Positions 33,503 to 45,439 of a stretch of DNA of 64,000 nt are shown one piece after another; position 1 is the first letter of the stretch; every line of letters begins with the position of its first letter. The notes under the pieces were generated by a model. It ran no database searches. It was not told where the DNA came from and saw only the letters and a program-made list of their open reading frames with translations. The DNA is taken from NCBI GenBank assembly GCA_023512835.1, contig CM042088.1:6998078-7062077 (forward strand), given 5' to 3'. Source of the stretch: Taxillus chinensis. Its lineage: Eukaryota; Streptophyta; Magnoliopsida; Santalales; Loranthaceae. The position numbers were made by a program, and so were the translations under genes.

Positions 33503-34342
33503 CTATCCCAGCCGCTCTTGATGAGCTTGTCTTCCGTCCTCCAATCCTCTCTCAACAATTTTGGCTGTGTCAACGACTTCTGCATAAGTTTTCAACCTCA
33601 GCATTTCTACTCTTTGCTTCAGGGCAGGTCTGAGTCCCATGGTAAATTTATGGGCCTTCAGATCCTCTCTAGATATTGCCTCTGGGGCAAACCGACTCAG
33701 ACCTCTAAAGTCCCGCTCGTACTCAGCCACTGAGTGTGAGCCCTGCTTCAAGCTGCTGAACTCTTCCCTTTTCTGCCACCGCAGCGACTCTAGGAAGAAT
33801 TCCTCATGAAATAGCTGGAGGAACTCGTCCCAGGACATGGCCTCCATGTCCCGGCTCCCTGATATGCTCAGCCACCACTCCAAGGCTTCTTCTTCCAACT
33901 GGCGGACTGCCAGCCTCACTTTATCTTCCTCCTGGGGTCGGAGAAAAGAGAATATGTGCTCTATCTGGCGCAGCCAATGCTCTGCTGCCAGAGGTTTATC
34001 TCCTCGCTTGAACCTTGGTGGGTGTTCCTTCCGGAAACGCGTCACCACGTCTTCTTCCTCCCGTCTCACTGGCACTTCCTGCCTGCGTGGAGGTTCTGCC
34101 TCACGGGGTGGGGAAGGTGGCGCTGCTCTTGTGCCAGCATCTCCTGACGTACCTCATTTAGGATCTCCCCCCCTGAGGTCCTCATGCATTCCTTGTACAT
34201 TCTCGCTCAAAGCTCTGACTTGGGCCATGATCCGCTCTATGGGATCATCACCCTCTACTCGTGGTTCTCCCTCTTGTCCAACCCGTGCAGAAGACTCATC
34301 TTCTATAGCTGGGGTAGCTCGGGTTATTCTCCTAGGAGGCAT
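33503..34342 (-). pseudogene. gag: gag (A1)
   Basis: Reads a short N-terminus with IMAQVRALSENVQGM (coiled-coil-like), then the retrotransposon gag domain with FRKEHPPRFKRG, RQIEHIFSFL, ALEWWLSISGS, FHEEFFLESLRWQKREEF, and SVAEYERDFRGLSRFAP. Gag assembles virus-like particles. A frameshift near 34170 separates the first 60 codons, and a stop at 33503 separates it from the zinc-knuckle part that follows in the same frame. Confidence 0.9.
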
Positions 34343-34890
34343 TCTCTACACATTAGATAAGACTAGAGTCAGTATCTCAGGTTACACACCCTCATTCCTA
34401 TGGACCATGAGGTACACGTATAGGGTAATTGCCCAGAATTGCATAATAACAATTCACACACAGTATCAACTTCCAGCATAAAGTTTCAGTATCAGTTATT
34501 TAATGAGAACATTCAGTACCAATTATCCAGTACTAACATTCAGCATCAATTATTCAGCTCTAACACTTAGCATTAACACTCAGTATCAACTTTCAGCCTC
34601 AATCACTCAGCATTCATTATTCAGTATCAAGTTCAACAATTATGTTCAGCAACGTATCACACCAGATCATAACATTTATACAGAAATTCAAACTAGTGCC
34701 CTAATGCCACGCATGTATGCACCTCAACCCAAATGCAAATGTCCTACTCCCTGGTCTAACTACTCCTGAGTACACCCCAGAAAACAAGATACGTCCACGG
34801 TGATCAGGCGTGCCCTATACTGTCTTCTAAGGGTCTCAGAAGTAATCATCCCCCCCCTCCCCCAATATCCTAGGTCCACTAGACCAACCT
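34343..34890 (-). other. Untranslated leader of A1
   Basis: The sequence between the PBS and ATG 34342 is non-coding. It is rich in repeated TTCAGTATCA/ATTCAGCAT words (34460-34640) and a CCCCCCCTCCCCC tract at about 34850-34862. Confidence 0.7.
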
Positions 34891-34903
34891 GGCTCTGATA
34901 CCA
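34891..34903 (-). promoter_or_regulatory. Primer binding site of A1 (initiator-Met tRNA)
   Basis: Minus strand TGGTATCAGAGCC, 3 nt inside the 5' LTR end. It is complementary to the 3' end of plant initiator-Met tRNA. Confidence 0.92.
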
Positions 34904-36794
34904 TATTGTCACGCCCCAATTTCCTTACACCTAGAAACGGTTAGTGACTGCCCATGCCTGCACCCGAAGGGTCAAGGGGTTGGTACAAGCACCTAGGCTG
35001 GACTTATACAACGGGTGCTGTCCCAATACTACACATCCGGGCTAACATGTCAAAGGACATGCCCCTAATTTCAAACCATACACACAATCATCATCCAGTC
35101 AAAATAACATATCACAGTTTACTTCACTTCAAAGAGGTCTCAAGTCCATTACAACTCAAATGGGGGAAAAGCTCCCAATTAAACCCACAATACCAAATTC
35201 AGTTTACAAAATAGCTCAAACCAAAACAAAAAGCCAAAGATACATTAACAATCAAATAAGGAGGGTCCCATAGCCTCTATGGCCAATCACCTCGGCTCTG
35301 TCACCTATCGCCGGCTAGACCCTGCAAAGTGAACAATTCAAAGGAGGGGTGAGCAAACCACGGCTCAATAGGGATCAAGTCTCCCTGGGCCCATCCTACA
35401 CTACTGGAATGCATGTTTAGTGGATGCTTATGCTAGTGTAGTGAACTAGTTGAAACCACACACAAAAACCATCAAACACATCCCATATTTAGAGAGAGAG
35501 GTTCCAGAAATATAACAGTCCCATACTCAAGGCTCCAGTCTAGTGACTGTCCCGTATCCAAGGCTCCAGTCCAATGACTGTCCCGTAACTAAAAGGGTTC
35601 CAGCTTGGCAGCTGTCTCGTGGATCAAAGGCTCCAGCTCAACAGCTGTCCCGTAGCATACAACATTTAGCACTCAAACAAAACTCGGTGAAATACAATCA
35701 CATAACTCGGGCACAAGGTGCCCAGAGAGCATAATTTATTTCAATACAAGATGCTCAACAGGCATAATACAACTCAACACGTATTAATATGATTTACAAT
35801 GCACTCAGTTCATGTAGTGCAACCACAATCTCAGTAACATTCACAGTATATAGTTTCTTTTCCTATATCAGTGTTCATTAACCGCTCTAGTAAGGTTTTA
35901 GGTAAATTAACTCCGGGATTTCATGCCAATTACATTATTTTCCACTCAAGAACCTTCTGGCTAAATGGGGAAGCCAGTGGAGGCAAAATAAGGGGGTGCA
36001 CGTCATATGGGTCATATGACGTGCAGGGGGATGTTTGGCTCCCTGCCCTCTACACAATTCCAGGAATGTTGGGGTAAAATTTCAAACCAATTGGGCTTGC
36101 ACGTGAAATGGGCTTTTCACGTGCACAAGGGTTTTTGGCTCCCTGCTTTCTACACCTTTTAGGGAAGCCTGGGGTAAAATTTCAAATCAAATGGGCTTTG
36201 CACGTGAAATGGGCTTTTCACGTGCAATATGGCGTGCAGCCATATTTTGCACAAAGACCTTTGTTTTGTCGTTTTAACCACTTTTCTCTAAAGGACCTCT
36301 CTGAAATTATGTTTAGATTGTGAGTTATTAGACTTGAAAGTTAGGGTACATAGCCTGGTTTCAACTCCAGCTATGTCCCTCATATCGACCTACCCATCCA
36401 GACCATCCCAGATTATTTTATTCACTTTTAATTATCCAGATATACTGGAAACCTCACAATCAAGCATCATTTTAGTTTATGTGGGGGCATAAACTCAACA
36501 TCAACATGAATAGGACCATAACAGATCCGTACCCAGGAAACTCGATGTCATGACAAAGGGTATAAACCCAAAATTCTCAATACACATCAGAGGGTATAAA
36601 CCTAAAATTTTTAGAAGGCATGATTATGAACACGAATTCCCTACCTCAAAATCAGAGAATACAACTGGTCGTTGTATTATAGCAATCACGTCTTTGGGCT
36701 CTTGTCCACCGCAGAAATCCTTGGATCCCCGGCCTTGGATCGTCCTCGCCGTCTCAGGCCGTCTCCCTCTTTCCGGCAGTCTCCCTCTCTGGCC

Positions 36795-36801
<7 letters not shown>

Positions 36802-36826
<25 letters not shown>
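36802..36826. repeat. CT microsatellite in the A1 5' LTR
   Basis: About 12 CT units; the other LTR has a shorter interrupted run at 28964-28982. Confidence 0.85.
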
Positions 36827-36828
<2 letters not shown>

Positions 36829-36882
36829 GGGTGACGGCTGCTAGGGTTTTGGAATGAGATCCCCAAAGTTTGAACCCTTTTT

Positions 36883-36892
36883 CCTTTATATA
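36883..36892 (-). promoter_or_regulatory. TATA box of the A1 5' LTR
   Basis: Minus strand TATATAAAGG, about 35 bp before the conserved leader motif CAAAACCCTAGC. Confidence 0.65.
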
Positions 36893-37234
36893 TTTTCCCT
36901 CATAATCAAAACGACGTAGTTTTGATTAATTTTAAAGCCCAGCATCTATAAGCCCAAAGGCCAAGGTTTTCAAATCCACTTCATTAAGCTCTACAGCCTA
37001 ACAATTAAGCCCAAATCATATTTTAAATAAAACTCTCAAATATATTAATTTGGGATATTTTAATTTATGTGAAATTCCCAAAATACCCCTCAGGGCCTCG
37101 AACTCCGAATCGAGCCCAAGCATAGTCAAAATTCTCCATTTGACGAGCACATCACTGTACTAATGTTCACTCTCTAAAGCAATGCCTCTTACTCAAGGCT
37201 AACTCCAAGAACCCCTCAAATACTGGTCCTTACA

Positions 37235-37703
37235 CTTACTCCGTATGAGTGAGTGGCCCGGATTCCTTACTCCGCATCTAATTTCCTTACTCCGTGTCTA
37301 ATTTCCTTACTCCATGCGAATAAAGACTCGGGTCCTTATTCCGTATCAATATTTCCTTACTCCGTATGTATGAAAGACTCGGATGCCTTATTCCGTGTCT
37401 TCTTCACTTTAGTTCGCTTGAGGTACTAGGAACATATTCCGCAATCCGTAGCCTTTAAGTTCTTAGTCCGCAGAAATGTTCCTTATTCCGTATGTATTGG
37501 TGACTTGGTTATTTACCAAGTGTTTGACAACACTCACTCTTGTCCGGATCAGGATTATGTATCCTGTCCTTAGCTTTGCTCTCACGAGTGTATCTCCGGA
37601 TTAATAACATATCTTCTACAACGATCAAAGAAATACAAAAGATCTCAGATCAAATTACATAAGGCTTTATCAGCATTATCCAAATTCTAGGCTTGATCCA
37701 ACA
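37235..37703 (-). repeat. Copia family LTR, 5' part (right of the gypsy insertion)
   Basis: Starts with the second copy of the TSD cttac, continues the CGGAGTAAGGA array, and ends on the plus strand GGCTTGATCCAACA, the exact LTR terminus. Together with 26194-27075 it makes an LTR of about 1.35 kb. Confidence 0.85.
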
Positions 37704-38408
37704 ATTATCCGATTAAAATGCACGGTTGAAGAAAGAAAAACATCCTTGCATGCCACAATTTTTATTCAACAATGCATGTCCAGTTAGATCCGAAAGTGAA
37801 AGTTTAGAAGAAAGAGCATCCGAGACATATTAGGGGATTATTACAAAGGTTTCTCCCCCTTAGATCATGCGATCCTCTCAGTGATAGACTCCCCCTCAGA
37901 TAGACAGTCAGGAAAGAGGTCACGAGACATATACGGGGGGTATTACTTGGATAATAAATAAGCATTTTCTCCCCCGTAGATCATGCGATCCTCTCGATGG
38001 TCATTACCTGTTAAAGAATTTAGATCACGAAACCACACTGTCTACCCATTAGGAAATGACACTTTAGGAGCTAATTAGACTGCGACTGTGAGTACTGTGA
38101 GTACAACCACCAATCATTCCGAGCTAGCCCATTTCATTTATTCAACCATATACGTTAATAGAGCAATTAATATGAAACAACATTCGTCATGTGGTGATGT
38201 ATGGAGATTAAAATCATGAAATCCTAAAGAGGTTATTCATATATGTTTTAATTATGTTGGCTTTAACGACTTCAGTCGGGAAACGCAAGCATCCTCCCAT
38301 AATGAACATATGAGAAAATTATCAGAAACAAAATGCATGACACAAGTACAAATAATCAGCATGAGAAATAGTTGGTGTCAAATGTGCATTATAAATGCAA
38401 TGCAAGTT
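37704..38408. repeat. 705-bp duplicated segment, right copy
   Basis: Pairs with 25489-26193 at about 98% identity by eye. Contains polypurine motifs at 37853-37862, 37890-37897 and 37968-37977. Confidence 0.85.
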
Positions 38409-38443
38409 CTGAAAGAAGTACTGTTGGAATTAAAAAGTAGAAA

Positions 38444-41400
38444 CTATGCAGATAGATCAAGCATACCTAATTTAAAGAGAAGTTCAGAAAATCTTGCATC
38501 AGGTTGGGGCTTGGTGAGTATGTCTGCAAGTTGATCATCCGTAGCAACATGTTCGAGAGATATGTGCTTTTTAAGAACATGATCTCGGATGAAGTGATAC
38601 CTGACTTCAATGTGCTTGGTCTTTGGGTGCATCACAGGATTGTTACTGATGGCAATGGCACTAGTATTATCGCAGTACAGAGGAACATATGTCATGTTGA
38701 AACCGTAGTTAGTAAGTTGACTTTGCATCCAGAGTAGCTGAGCGCAGCAACTCCCAGTAGCTATGTATTCCGCCTTAGCAGTAAAGGTTGATACGAAATT
38801 CTGCTTCTTACTGAACCATGAAATCAGTCTGTTTCCGAGAAACTGACAAGTACCGCTAGTGCACTTCCTGTCAATGCGACACCCGGTAAAATCAGCATCT
38901 GAATAACTGGATAAGGAGAAGTTGGACTCCTTTGGATACCAAAGTCCCAAATTCACTGTCCCTTTTAAATATCGCAATATCTGTTTCACATGAAGCATGT
39001 GTGACTCTTTGGGATTCGCCTGATATCTTGCGCAAATGCAAGTTGCAAACATTATATCCGGGCGACTTGCGGTAAGGTACAGCAATGATCCAATCATCCC
39101 TCTATATTCAGTCACATTTACAGATTCGCTGTCAAGATCAGGATCTAACTTGGCACTAATGGGAATGGGAGTTTTTACTGGAGATGAGTTCTGCATCCTA
39201 AACTTCTTGATTAAGTCTCGTGTGTACTTCGCTTGGTTGATGAAGATTCCATCTTTCATTTGTTTAACTTCTATCCCAAGGAAATATGTTAGTTCTCCCA
39301 TCATGCTCATTTCAAATTTGCCAGTCATCAACTCTGCAAATTCTTCACAAAGCTTCGGATTGGATGATCCGAAAATGATGTCATCCACATAGATTTGTAC
39401 GATGAGCGAATTATCTTTCTCCTTTCGTAGAAATAGGGTGATGTCTATCTTCCCTTTTCTGAAATTATGTTTAAGCAAAAATTCTGACAGTGTGTCGTAC
39501 CAGGCCCTTGGAGCTTGCTTCAATCCGTACAAAGCTTTTCGTAGTCTATATACCATATGCTCAGCCTTGTGTTCAATGAACCCCAGAGGTTGTTCAACAT
39601 AAACCTCCTCTTACAGGTCTCTATTTAGGAATGCGCTTTCGACGTCCATTTGATAAACCTTGAAGTTTTCATATGATGCATACGCCAAGAACATTCGGAT
39701 TGCCTCAAGTCTAGCTACTGAAGCAAAGGTTTCATCATAATCAATACCTTCTTCTTGATGATATCCTTTGGCTACCAATCTGGCTTTGTTTCGGATTACT
39801 ATTCCTTCGGTATCCAATTTATTCCGGAACACCCATTTAACTCCTATGACTTGTTGACATCTCGGCCTTAGTAGTAATGTCCACACTTCATTCCTCTTGA
39901 ACTGATTAAGCTCTTCTTGCATAGATTCTATCCAATTTGAGTCTTGAAGGGCTTCTTCCACGACCTTCGGCTCTATTTGTGATAGAAAACATGAGTAGAG
40001 GTAGAGATTGGAAGTGGCGGCCCTGGTTCGTACTCCAATAGTAGGATCACCAATCACTTGATCTGATCGGTGGTTCCGAGTCCACCTATAGTTCTGCGCA
40101 AGTGGTGGTGAGTAGTTGATGATTTGAAGCTCTATCAGATCAGGTGGATCTTGTATATCAGTTGGTTGAGCTTCTTCCGAACCATTCGTATCCGTAAGAT
40201 GAACAATTCCTGAAGTACTTGGATGTTCTTAGGCACTGTTGCTTTCAGTATTAACTGGTCCGGACGGACTTGACAGTTCTCCAGAGTTATGGATGTCCAT
40301 AATAGTTTGTCTGGAGATAGGTGGAAGTCCTGAGTCCGAATCTTCTGAAGCATCATCGGTTGCATTTCTTCTTGCTTCACCGGTGATTGTTGATTGGTCA
40401 ATAATAGTAGCAGGAACATGTCTGAACTGAGAGTAGTCAATTATATTTGTATGATCCTGCACGATTAAATTTGAAGATCCTATACTTGACCAGTCAAGGT
40501 TTGATTCATCAAAATTGACATGGATAGATTCTTCAACAATTAGACGCTTTCTATTGAAAATAGAATAAGCCTTGCTAGTGTAAAGAATATCCGACAAAGA
40601 TCTCATCATCGGATTTTGGCTCAAATTTACTCCGGGCCTTTTTGCCATTATTTAACACGTAACAAGCACACCCAAAAGCTTTGAAATGAGAGATTGATGG
40701 CTTCCTTCCTCTCCGCATCTCATAAGGTGTTTTCATGGTAACCTTATTAATAAGAGTTCTGTTCTGAATATAGCATGCAGTTGACATAGCTTCAGCCCAT
40801 AGACTGGGAGGAAGCTTTGCCCCTGCTAACATGGATCTATCGGCTTCGACTAGGGTGTGATTCTTATGCTCAGTAACTCCATTTTGTTGTGGAGTCATGG
40901 GCGTAGAGAAGTCGTGCTGAATGGCCTGTTCAGAACAATATGATCTCATATGGGAAAAATCAAACTCCATACCATGATCACTCCTAATGCATTTAATGCT
41001 CAGTCCTTGTGAATTGCTTATCCAGTTGAAGAGATCTACAAGATGTTCAAAGGTTTGATCCTTTGACTTCAGGAACATTACCCATGTATACCTGGTGAAG
41101 TCATCAATAACCACTAGGGTATATCTCGCACCGGCAAGAGATGCAATAGAAATGGGACCACAGAGGTCCATGTGAAGAAGTTGCAGCGGAGTAGTTATTG
41201 AATTAACTGACTTGCTCTTAAAGCTGTGTTTGGTCTGCTTGCCGAGTTGGCGTTCTCTACAGATGGAGTCTCTGGAGAATTTGTGTTTGGGCAAACCATT
41301 TACTAAGTCAAGCGACGCTAATTTAGATAAGGTTTTAAAATTTAAATGTGCGCAACGCTTGTGCCATAGCCAACTTTCTTCATCTGATGCTTTAGTGAGG

Positions 41401-41831
41401 AAGCATACAGGGTCAGAAGAATTATTTCTTAAGACCACTGAATATATGTCCCCACCTCTCAATCTGGATAACTTAACATCTCCGGATAGGTTTTCCCTCA
41501 CTGTGCAGGTATTGGACATAAAAGAGACAGTAAATCCTTTGTCACATAAATTACTGACACTCAGCAGATTATGCTTCAAACCTTCGATTAATGCAACTCT
41601 AGTGATTGATACACAGTCGTTGGTTAAAGTGCCATACCCCACATTCTTACCTTTGCTGTTGTCCCCATATGATACGGATGGGCCTCGTTTGTCAGTAACA
41701 TCAACGAGCAGAGACTGATCACCCGTCATATGTTTGGAGCATCCACTATCGAGGATCCACTTGCTTTGATTGATCTTTAACTTCAAGTGATCCGGAAATA
41801 CAATCCAGAGATGCTCCTGTAAGACAACAGT
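38444..41831 (-). pseudogene. pol: Ty1/copia pol polyprotein (E1)
   Basis: The best preserved pol of this family here. The 403-codon open part 41786-40575 has protease WILDSGCSKHMTGD, GAG-pre-integrase WLWHKRCAHLNFK, and integrase MDLCGP, CIRSDHGMEF, NGVTEHKN (D-D-E kept). RT spans 40057-39200: [46 protein letters not shown]. RNase H: SDADFTGCRIDRK, TKHIEVRYHFIRDHVLK, then ILTKPQPDARFSELL, ending GMLDLSA and a stop at 38444. Defects: frame breaks around 40560-40650 and 40200-40230, and a TAA at about 39613 in the FLNRDL-EEVYVE stretch. Confidence 0.9.
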
Positions 41832-41999
41832 TTACACTTTTGGTGCCCAAACTTGTTTCGGGCGGTTAGGAGAAATAGCAGTGATGTCAACATTTCCAGA
41901 TTTAACTTTGTTAGGAATTTTAGCTTTCCAGGTTGACTTTATTTTGTTAGGTTCAGCTGCTTCTTTTACTTGGGTTTTCTTCGGAGAGACACTCCTTTA
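41832..41999 (-). other. Gag-pol linker bounded by two TAA codons (E1)
   Basis: Same frame, length and bounding stops as 328-495: TAA at 41999-41997 and TAA at 41834-41832. The 54 codons between are open and start RSVSPKKTQ. Confidence 0.6.
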
Positions 42000-43093
42000 A
42001 GATTTTGATTTTGATTTGCTCGAAGAACCCTTTTTGATATACTGATCTTTATTAATATGAATTTGATTACAAAGCCACCTATCAGATAAGCTCCAGCATT
42101 CATAGTGATAATGACCTATTTCTCTACAGATGGAACAGACACTATGATACGGAGTAATAATAGGGGATACAGGTTTAACAGATTTTCTACTCTGTTCCCT
42201 ATGGCCTAATCCTTTGCGATTGGGTGACGCACTCTTGGCCCTAGATGCGCCAGCCTTGGCCTTTTCTTTCTTTCTGAGTGCTACAGTTTCGGCTTTAACT
42301 GTAGCAAACTTCCCTTCATCGTTAGATACGAGTGCTACTGCTTCGGGAACTGTAGTAACAGCCTCAGTTCCACAATCGTAGACTATGGTGCCACCTGAAA
42401 TGAAACCATCCAATGGTTTAGACGTACTAACAGGGCACAGGTTGGTTAGTTTGAGAATGAAATCCAGAGGACACTTAATAGTCTGTGTGGAGGCCGATGG
42501 TTCGGAGCCCAGGCTAGGTTTGACTCGGATGTTGTCTGGATCAGTTCTAAAAGTATAGGCTATTTCCCTGGATTTTAGCCACTTATGATTTAATTCCTTT
42601 TCCTGTTCCAGTTCATTTTCGAGACGTTTCACAATCACTTTTAGGCCAGTTAGGTTGGTATTTAGCAAGCGATTTTCAGCTCTTAGATCATGATACCAAG
42701 CCTCTTTACCCCTGAAGTCAGTTATGTCTTTTTCTAGTCTAGCAACAGTAATCTCAAGACATTTGTTCCGACTTTCCATATCTTCGTACATTTGAGTAAT
42801 TATTAGTCTCTCATTCTTTTCATAATCATATTTAATAATAAGAGATTCTAATTTACTCATAAGCTCAGAGATCGAAGGTACCTCAGTATTTGCCATGAGG
42901 CAAACGTTCGGCTTAGGAGTTGGCTCATCATCCGAGGATTCCTCCTCTTCTTCCGAGCCACTAACGTACTTTGTGACGAACGCCTTCCTCTTGTTCTTGC
43001 TGTTGTCTGAGGTGGAGCAGCGAGGAGTAACCTTGTCACTTTTCTCGGCCACTTTAGATTTGGATTTACAGTCCTTGGCCCAGTGACCGGTTT
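41997..43093 (-). pseudogene. gag: gag, most of it (E1)
   Basis: Open for 351 codons from ATG 43052. It starts just after the tail of a first zinc knuckle (GHWAKDCKSK at 43096-43067), whose first Cys pair is lost at the break. It continues with an acidic patch (GSEEEEESSDDE), a long coiled coil (about residues 55-165, many Leu/Glu/Lys), an Ala/Lys-rich basic part and a second knuckle CSICREIGHYHYEC near the C-terminus. A long coiled-coil C-terminal gag with a second knuckle fits Sirevirus gag. The N-terminal domain is absent. Confidence 0.85.
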
Positions 43094-43096
43094 ACA

Positions 43097-43160
43097 CTCT
43101 TCTTATATATGTGTATTTTCGTTGTTACCGTGCGATTTAGAGGTGTTACTTATTTTCTAT
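43097..43160. other. Short sequence of unknown origin at a junction
   Basis: 64 bp between truncated copia gag and the gypsy LTR match neither. It may be host DNA or filler from repair. Confidence 0.4.
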
Positions 43161-43536
43161 TGTATAAGCAACTGGATACTATCAGGACTCTTCTTGGTTT
43201 ACTTTTCTTTTCTTAATGGGTAATTTTGGTAGGAAGGGATAGATTAGACTTTTATTAGTTTCCTTATCTTACTTCCGTTTATTTAATTCGTATTAGGGCA
43301 TTTTAGTACTTTACTTTAGTTTCCTAATTATATTAAGGTTTGCCTATAAATAGGCCTTGTATTCAGACGTAATAATTCATTCAAGACTAATTTTATCAAT
43401 TATAAGCTCTTATATTAGATGTTTATTCTTATTTCGGCTTTTCTAATTTAATACTTGAATTGCTTGGGCTAGGGTTTGGGTTAATTCTATTATCCATCTC
43501 TAGATTGTTGTTGGATTCTAATCAAGGTCCTCAACA
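43161..43536 (+). repeat. 5' LTR (gypsy gag-only element), shortened
   Basis: Matches 45712-46122, but nothing to its left matches the extra 272 bp of the 3' LTR side. TATA-like CTATAAATAG at about 43344-43353. Confidence 0.75.
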
Positions 43537-43538
43537 AT

Positions 43539-43555
43539 TTGGTGCTTTCATTGAG
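43539..43555 (+). promoter_or_regulatory. PBS-like site
   Basis: TTGGTGCTTTCATTGAG two bases after the LTR end. The priming tRNA was not identified with certainty. Confidence 0.6.
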
Positions 43556-43603
43556 ATATCCTCATTAAAATTTCTCAAACTTATCTCGCATTCTTCATCA
43601 GCA

Positions 43604-44470
43604 ATGACGGAGGAGGCGGCAAGGACGAATAGGTAGTGGTTCAAAGCCCTAAAAAGTTCTATGACAATGGTTTCAACGGCGATGGCAAAGAAGGTTCAAT
43701 CACAAGGCAAGATGAATGAGAGTCTCGACCGTCTACATGCCAACAAGGGCAAGAAACTGGTTGGAGAAAAATAAACTTATGATGATGACCGTAGATCATG
43801 ACGATATGCGTAGGAGGCTAATGATACATCCGACGCCGATGACGTACACAACCATGGTTAGCCTAGGCATGGTGGTCATGTAGAGAAAGGTCTGATGGTT
43901 GTCGAGCAATGGTTGCAAGATGACCCAGTCAGTAGAGAGAACGTAAACGGCTACCAATCTGATGGGATGTCCAATAGGACAGACCATGGACGGAGACTAG
44001 TTTATGAACACCGAAGGGGATAGAGGCATGATGATGACCATTTTGATGGCGATAGACGCCGTGATTGGGGTCCAAGGAAGCCAAAGATCGAGTTTCCACA
44101 CTTGGAAGGTGATCCCTATAAGTGGCTGGATAAGGCATCCCACTACGTTCGGGTATACGAGGTTTCTAGAAATGATGGAGTTGCAATCGCATGCATGTAT
44201 TTGGATGCAAAGGCCAACAACTAGTGGCATTAGATCAAGGCCTAGTTTGAATAGGATAGACGTCGATTGGGATGGTCAGCATTCGAGCGAGAGTTCCTAA
44301 TCCAATGGAGACCCTCTCTAGTTGTCAATCATCATGGGCAACTAGCCAAACTGAAGCAAGACGGCAAGGTTGCTGACTATGTAGAGGAGTTTCGACGACT
44401 CCAAATTCTTGTTCGAGGTTGGTCGAAAGAGTCTTTGCTGGGTCCCTTTATCGAGGGGCTAAAGCCATAG
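43604..44470 (+). pseudogene. gag: gag (gypsy gag-only element)
   Basis: Starts MTEEAARTNR at ATG 43604, with stops soon after. A recognisable gag domain follows in two frames: PRKPKIEFPHLEGDPYKWLD (about 44077-44136), then FEREFLIQWRPS, ADYVEEFRRLQILV and LLGPFIEGLKP (44267-44470). Several stops, including TAG 44223-44225, break it. Confidence 0.8.
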
Positions 44471-44518
44471 ATAGCACGAGAACTAAAGCTGAAGCAACCT
44501 CAATGACTAACTAAGGCC

Positions 44519-45349
44519 ATGAGAATGGCAGAAGTCTTAGAGGGGAGTTACCATAGCAAAAAGAAGCTTGCTAAGGAGGATTCCGGAGACACTAGTGTCA
44601 AAGCAGAACCTGTGGAAGACTCTCAAGCAGTAAAGGCGCCCAATGAAGGTGGATCCAAGAGAGACAACAAGAAAAGTAGAATACTTTCATATGAAGAGGC
44701 TAATGAGAGAGCTAAGAAGGGTCTCTGCTTGAAATGCAGTGAGAAGTGGAATAAGGGTCATCGTTGTCGCATTGGGAAAGTGTTTATGATCGATGACTCT
44801 AGCTCGGTCGATGAAGACAACATCAGTGATGGTGATGAATTGAGGATGGCTGAAGTTGAAGATGATACTTGCAATGCTGAGTTATCTCTTGATGCCATGA
44901 CAGGGGGAACAAAGTTAGTTACAATGAGGCTCATGGAGTGGATTGGAACTCATGAAGTTTCGTTGCTTGTAGATTTTGGTTCTACCCACAATTTCATCAA
45001 CACTAATATCATGGAAAAGGTTGGAATCAAAGGTTATGCCCTCGAACCTTTTCTGGTAAGAGTGGCTAGCGGAGAAAAATTAAAATGCGTGAATATAGTT
45101 CGGAATGCAAAAATAAATGTCCAAGGAATCAAGATCTCTACTGATTTGCATGTGTTGCCTATGGTGGGAGATGATGTGGTTCTGGGCATTACTTGGTTAA
45201 AAGGTATTGGTAAGGTTGTTACTGATTATCGAGCCATGATAATGGATTTCAAGTTGGATAGAAGAAAAACAACTTGGGCAGCTCTACCGCCTAAGGAGGA
45301 ATGCGAATGTGAAGCTCAGTGCTTTGCGGTGGTAGGTGACGAAGATTAG
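44519..45349 (+). pseudogene. gag zinc knuckle and aspartic protease (gypsy gag-only element)
   Basis: Open for 276 codons. Zinc knuckle CLKCSEKWNKGHRC at about 44730-44771, acidic linker, then a retropepsin domain with LLVDFGSTHNFI at about 44967-45002. The usual active site is D-S/T-G, so Phe replaces Ser here and activity is doubtful. LHVLPMVGDDVVLGITWL is the second conserved protease part. The frame ends soon after, and no RT follows. Confidence 0.82.
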
Positions 45350-45439
45350 CGAGAGGTTTCTTGGAGTAACTCTATCAAGATGGAAGAGCACTATTGAAAT
45401 TTCCCCTTAAGGACAAGGGCAATATTAAAGGGAGGGGGA

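Larger units (their letters stand above)
29564..34342 (-). pseudogene. gag-pol: Tekay-type gag-pol polyprotein, broken (A1)
   Basis: This entry covers the whole coding region; the parts are listed separately. Start ATG 34342 (MPPRRITRATPA). Breaks: frameshift at a C7 run (34167-34173), TAG at 33503-33505, stops near 31829 and 31514, a frameshift between 31190 and 31062, a stop near 30676, a frameshift between 30211 and 30124, and a stop or shift in the chromodomain at 29654. Homologous to the plus-strand element at 62065 onward. Confidence 0.88.
27076..37234 (-). mobile_element. Complete Ty3/gypsy chromovirus, Tekay/Del type (A1)
   Basis: Two LTRs (27076-29391 and 34907-37234) are nearly identical, flanked by the 5-bp TSD cttac (27071-27075 and 37235-37239). 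PBS for initiator-Met tRNA at 34891-34903, polypurine tract at 29392-29404. Minus-strand gene order is gag, protease, RT, RNase H, integrase, partial chromodomain, the Ty3/gypsy chromovirus order. Length 10.16 kb. Several stops and frameshifts make it non-autonomous now, but the close LTRs suggest a fairly recent insertion. Confidence 0.93.
34907..37234 (-). repeat. 5' LTR of A1
   Basis: 2328 bp, same ends as 27076-29391. Hairpins at 35997-36025, 36098-36125 and 36198-36227. Differs from its partner mainly by scattered substitutions and a longer CT run (36802-36826). Confidence 0.92.
37704..43096 (-). mobile_element. Copia family member E1: gag, pol and start of the 3' region
   Basis: Minus-strand order is gag (43093-41997), linker, pol (41831-38444), 3' region (38443-37704), then an LTR end. 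The 5' LTR and N-terminal gag are missing at the right, and the extra Ulp1-type ORF is missing at the left. Confidence 0.82.

Noticed and set aside
43796..44300. Minus-strand and +3 frames across the gag region
   Set aside because: They overlap the recognisable gypsy gag domain on the plus strand and are shadows of it.
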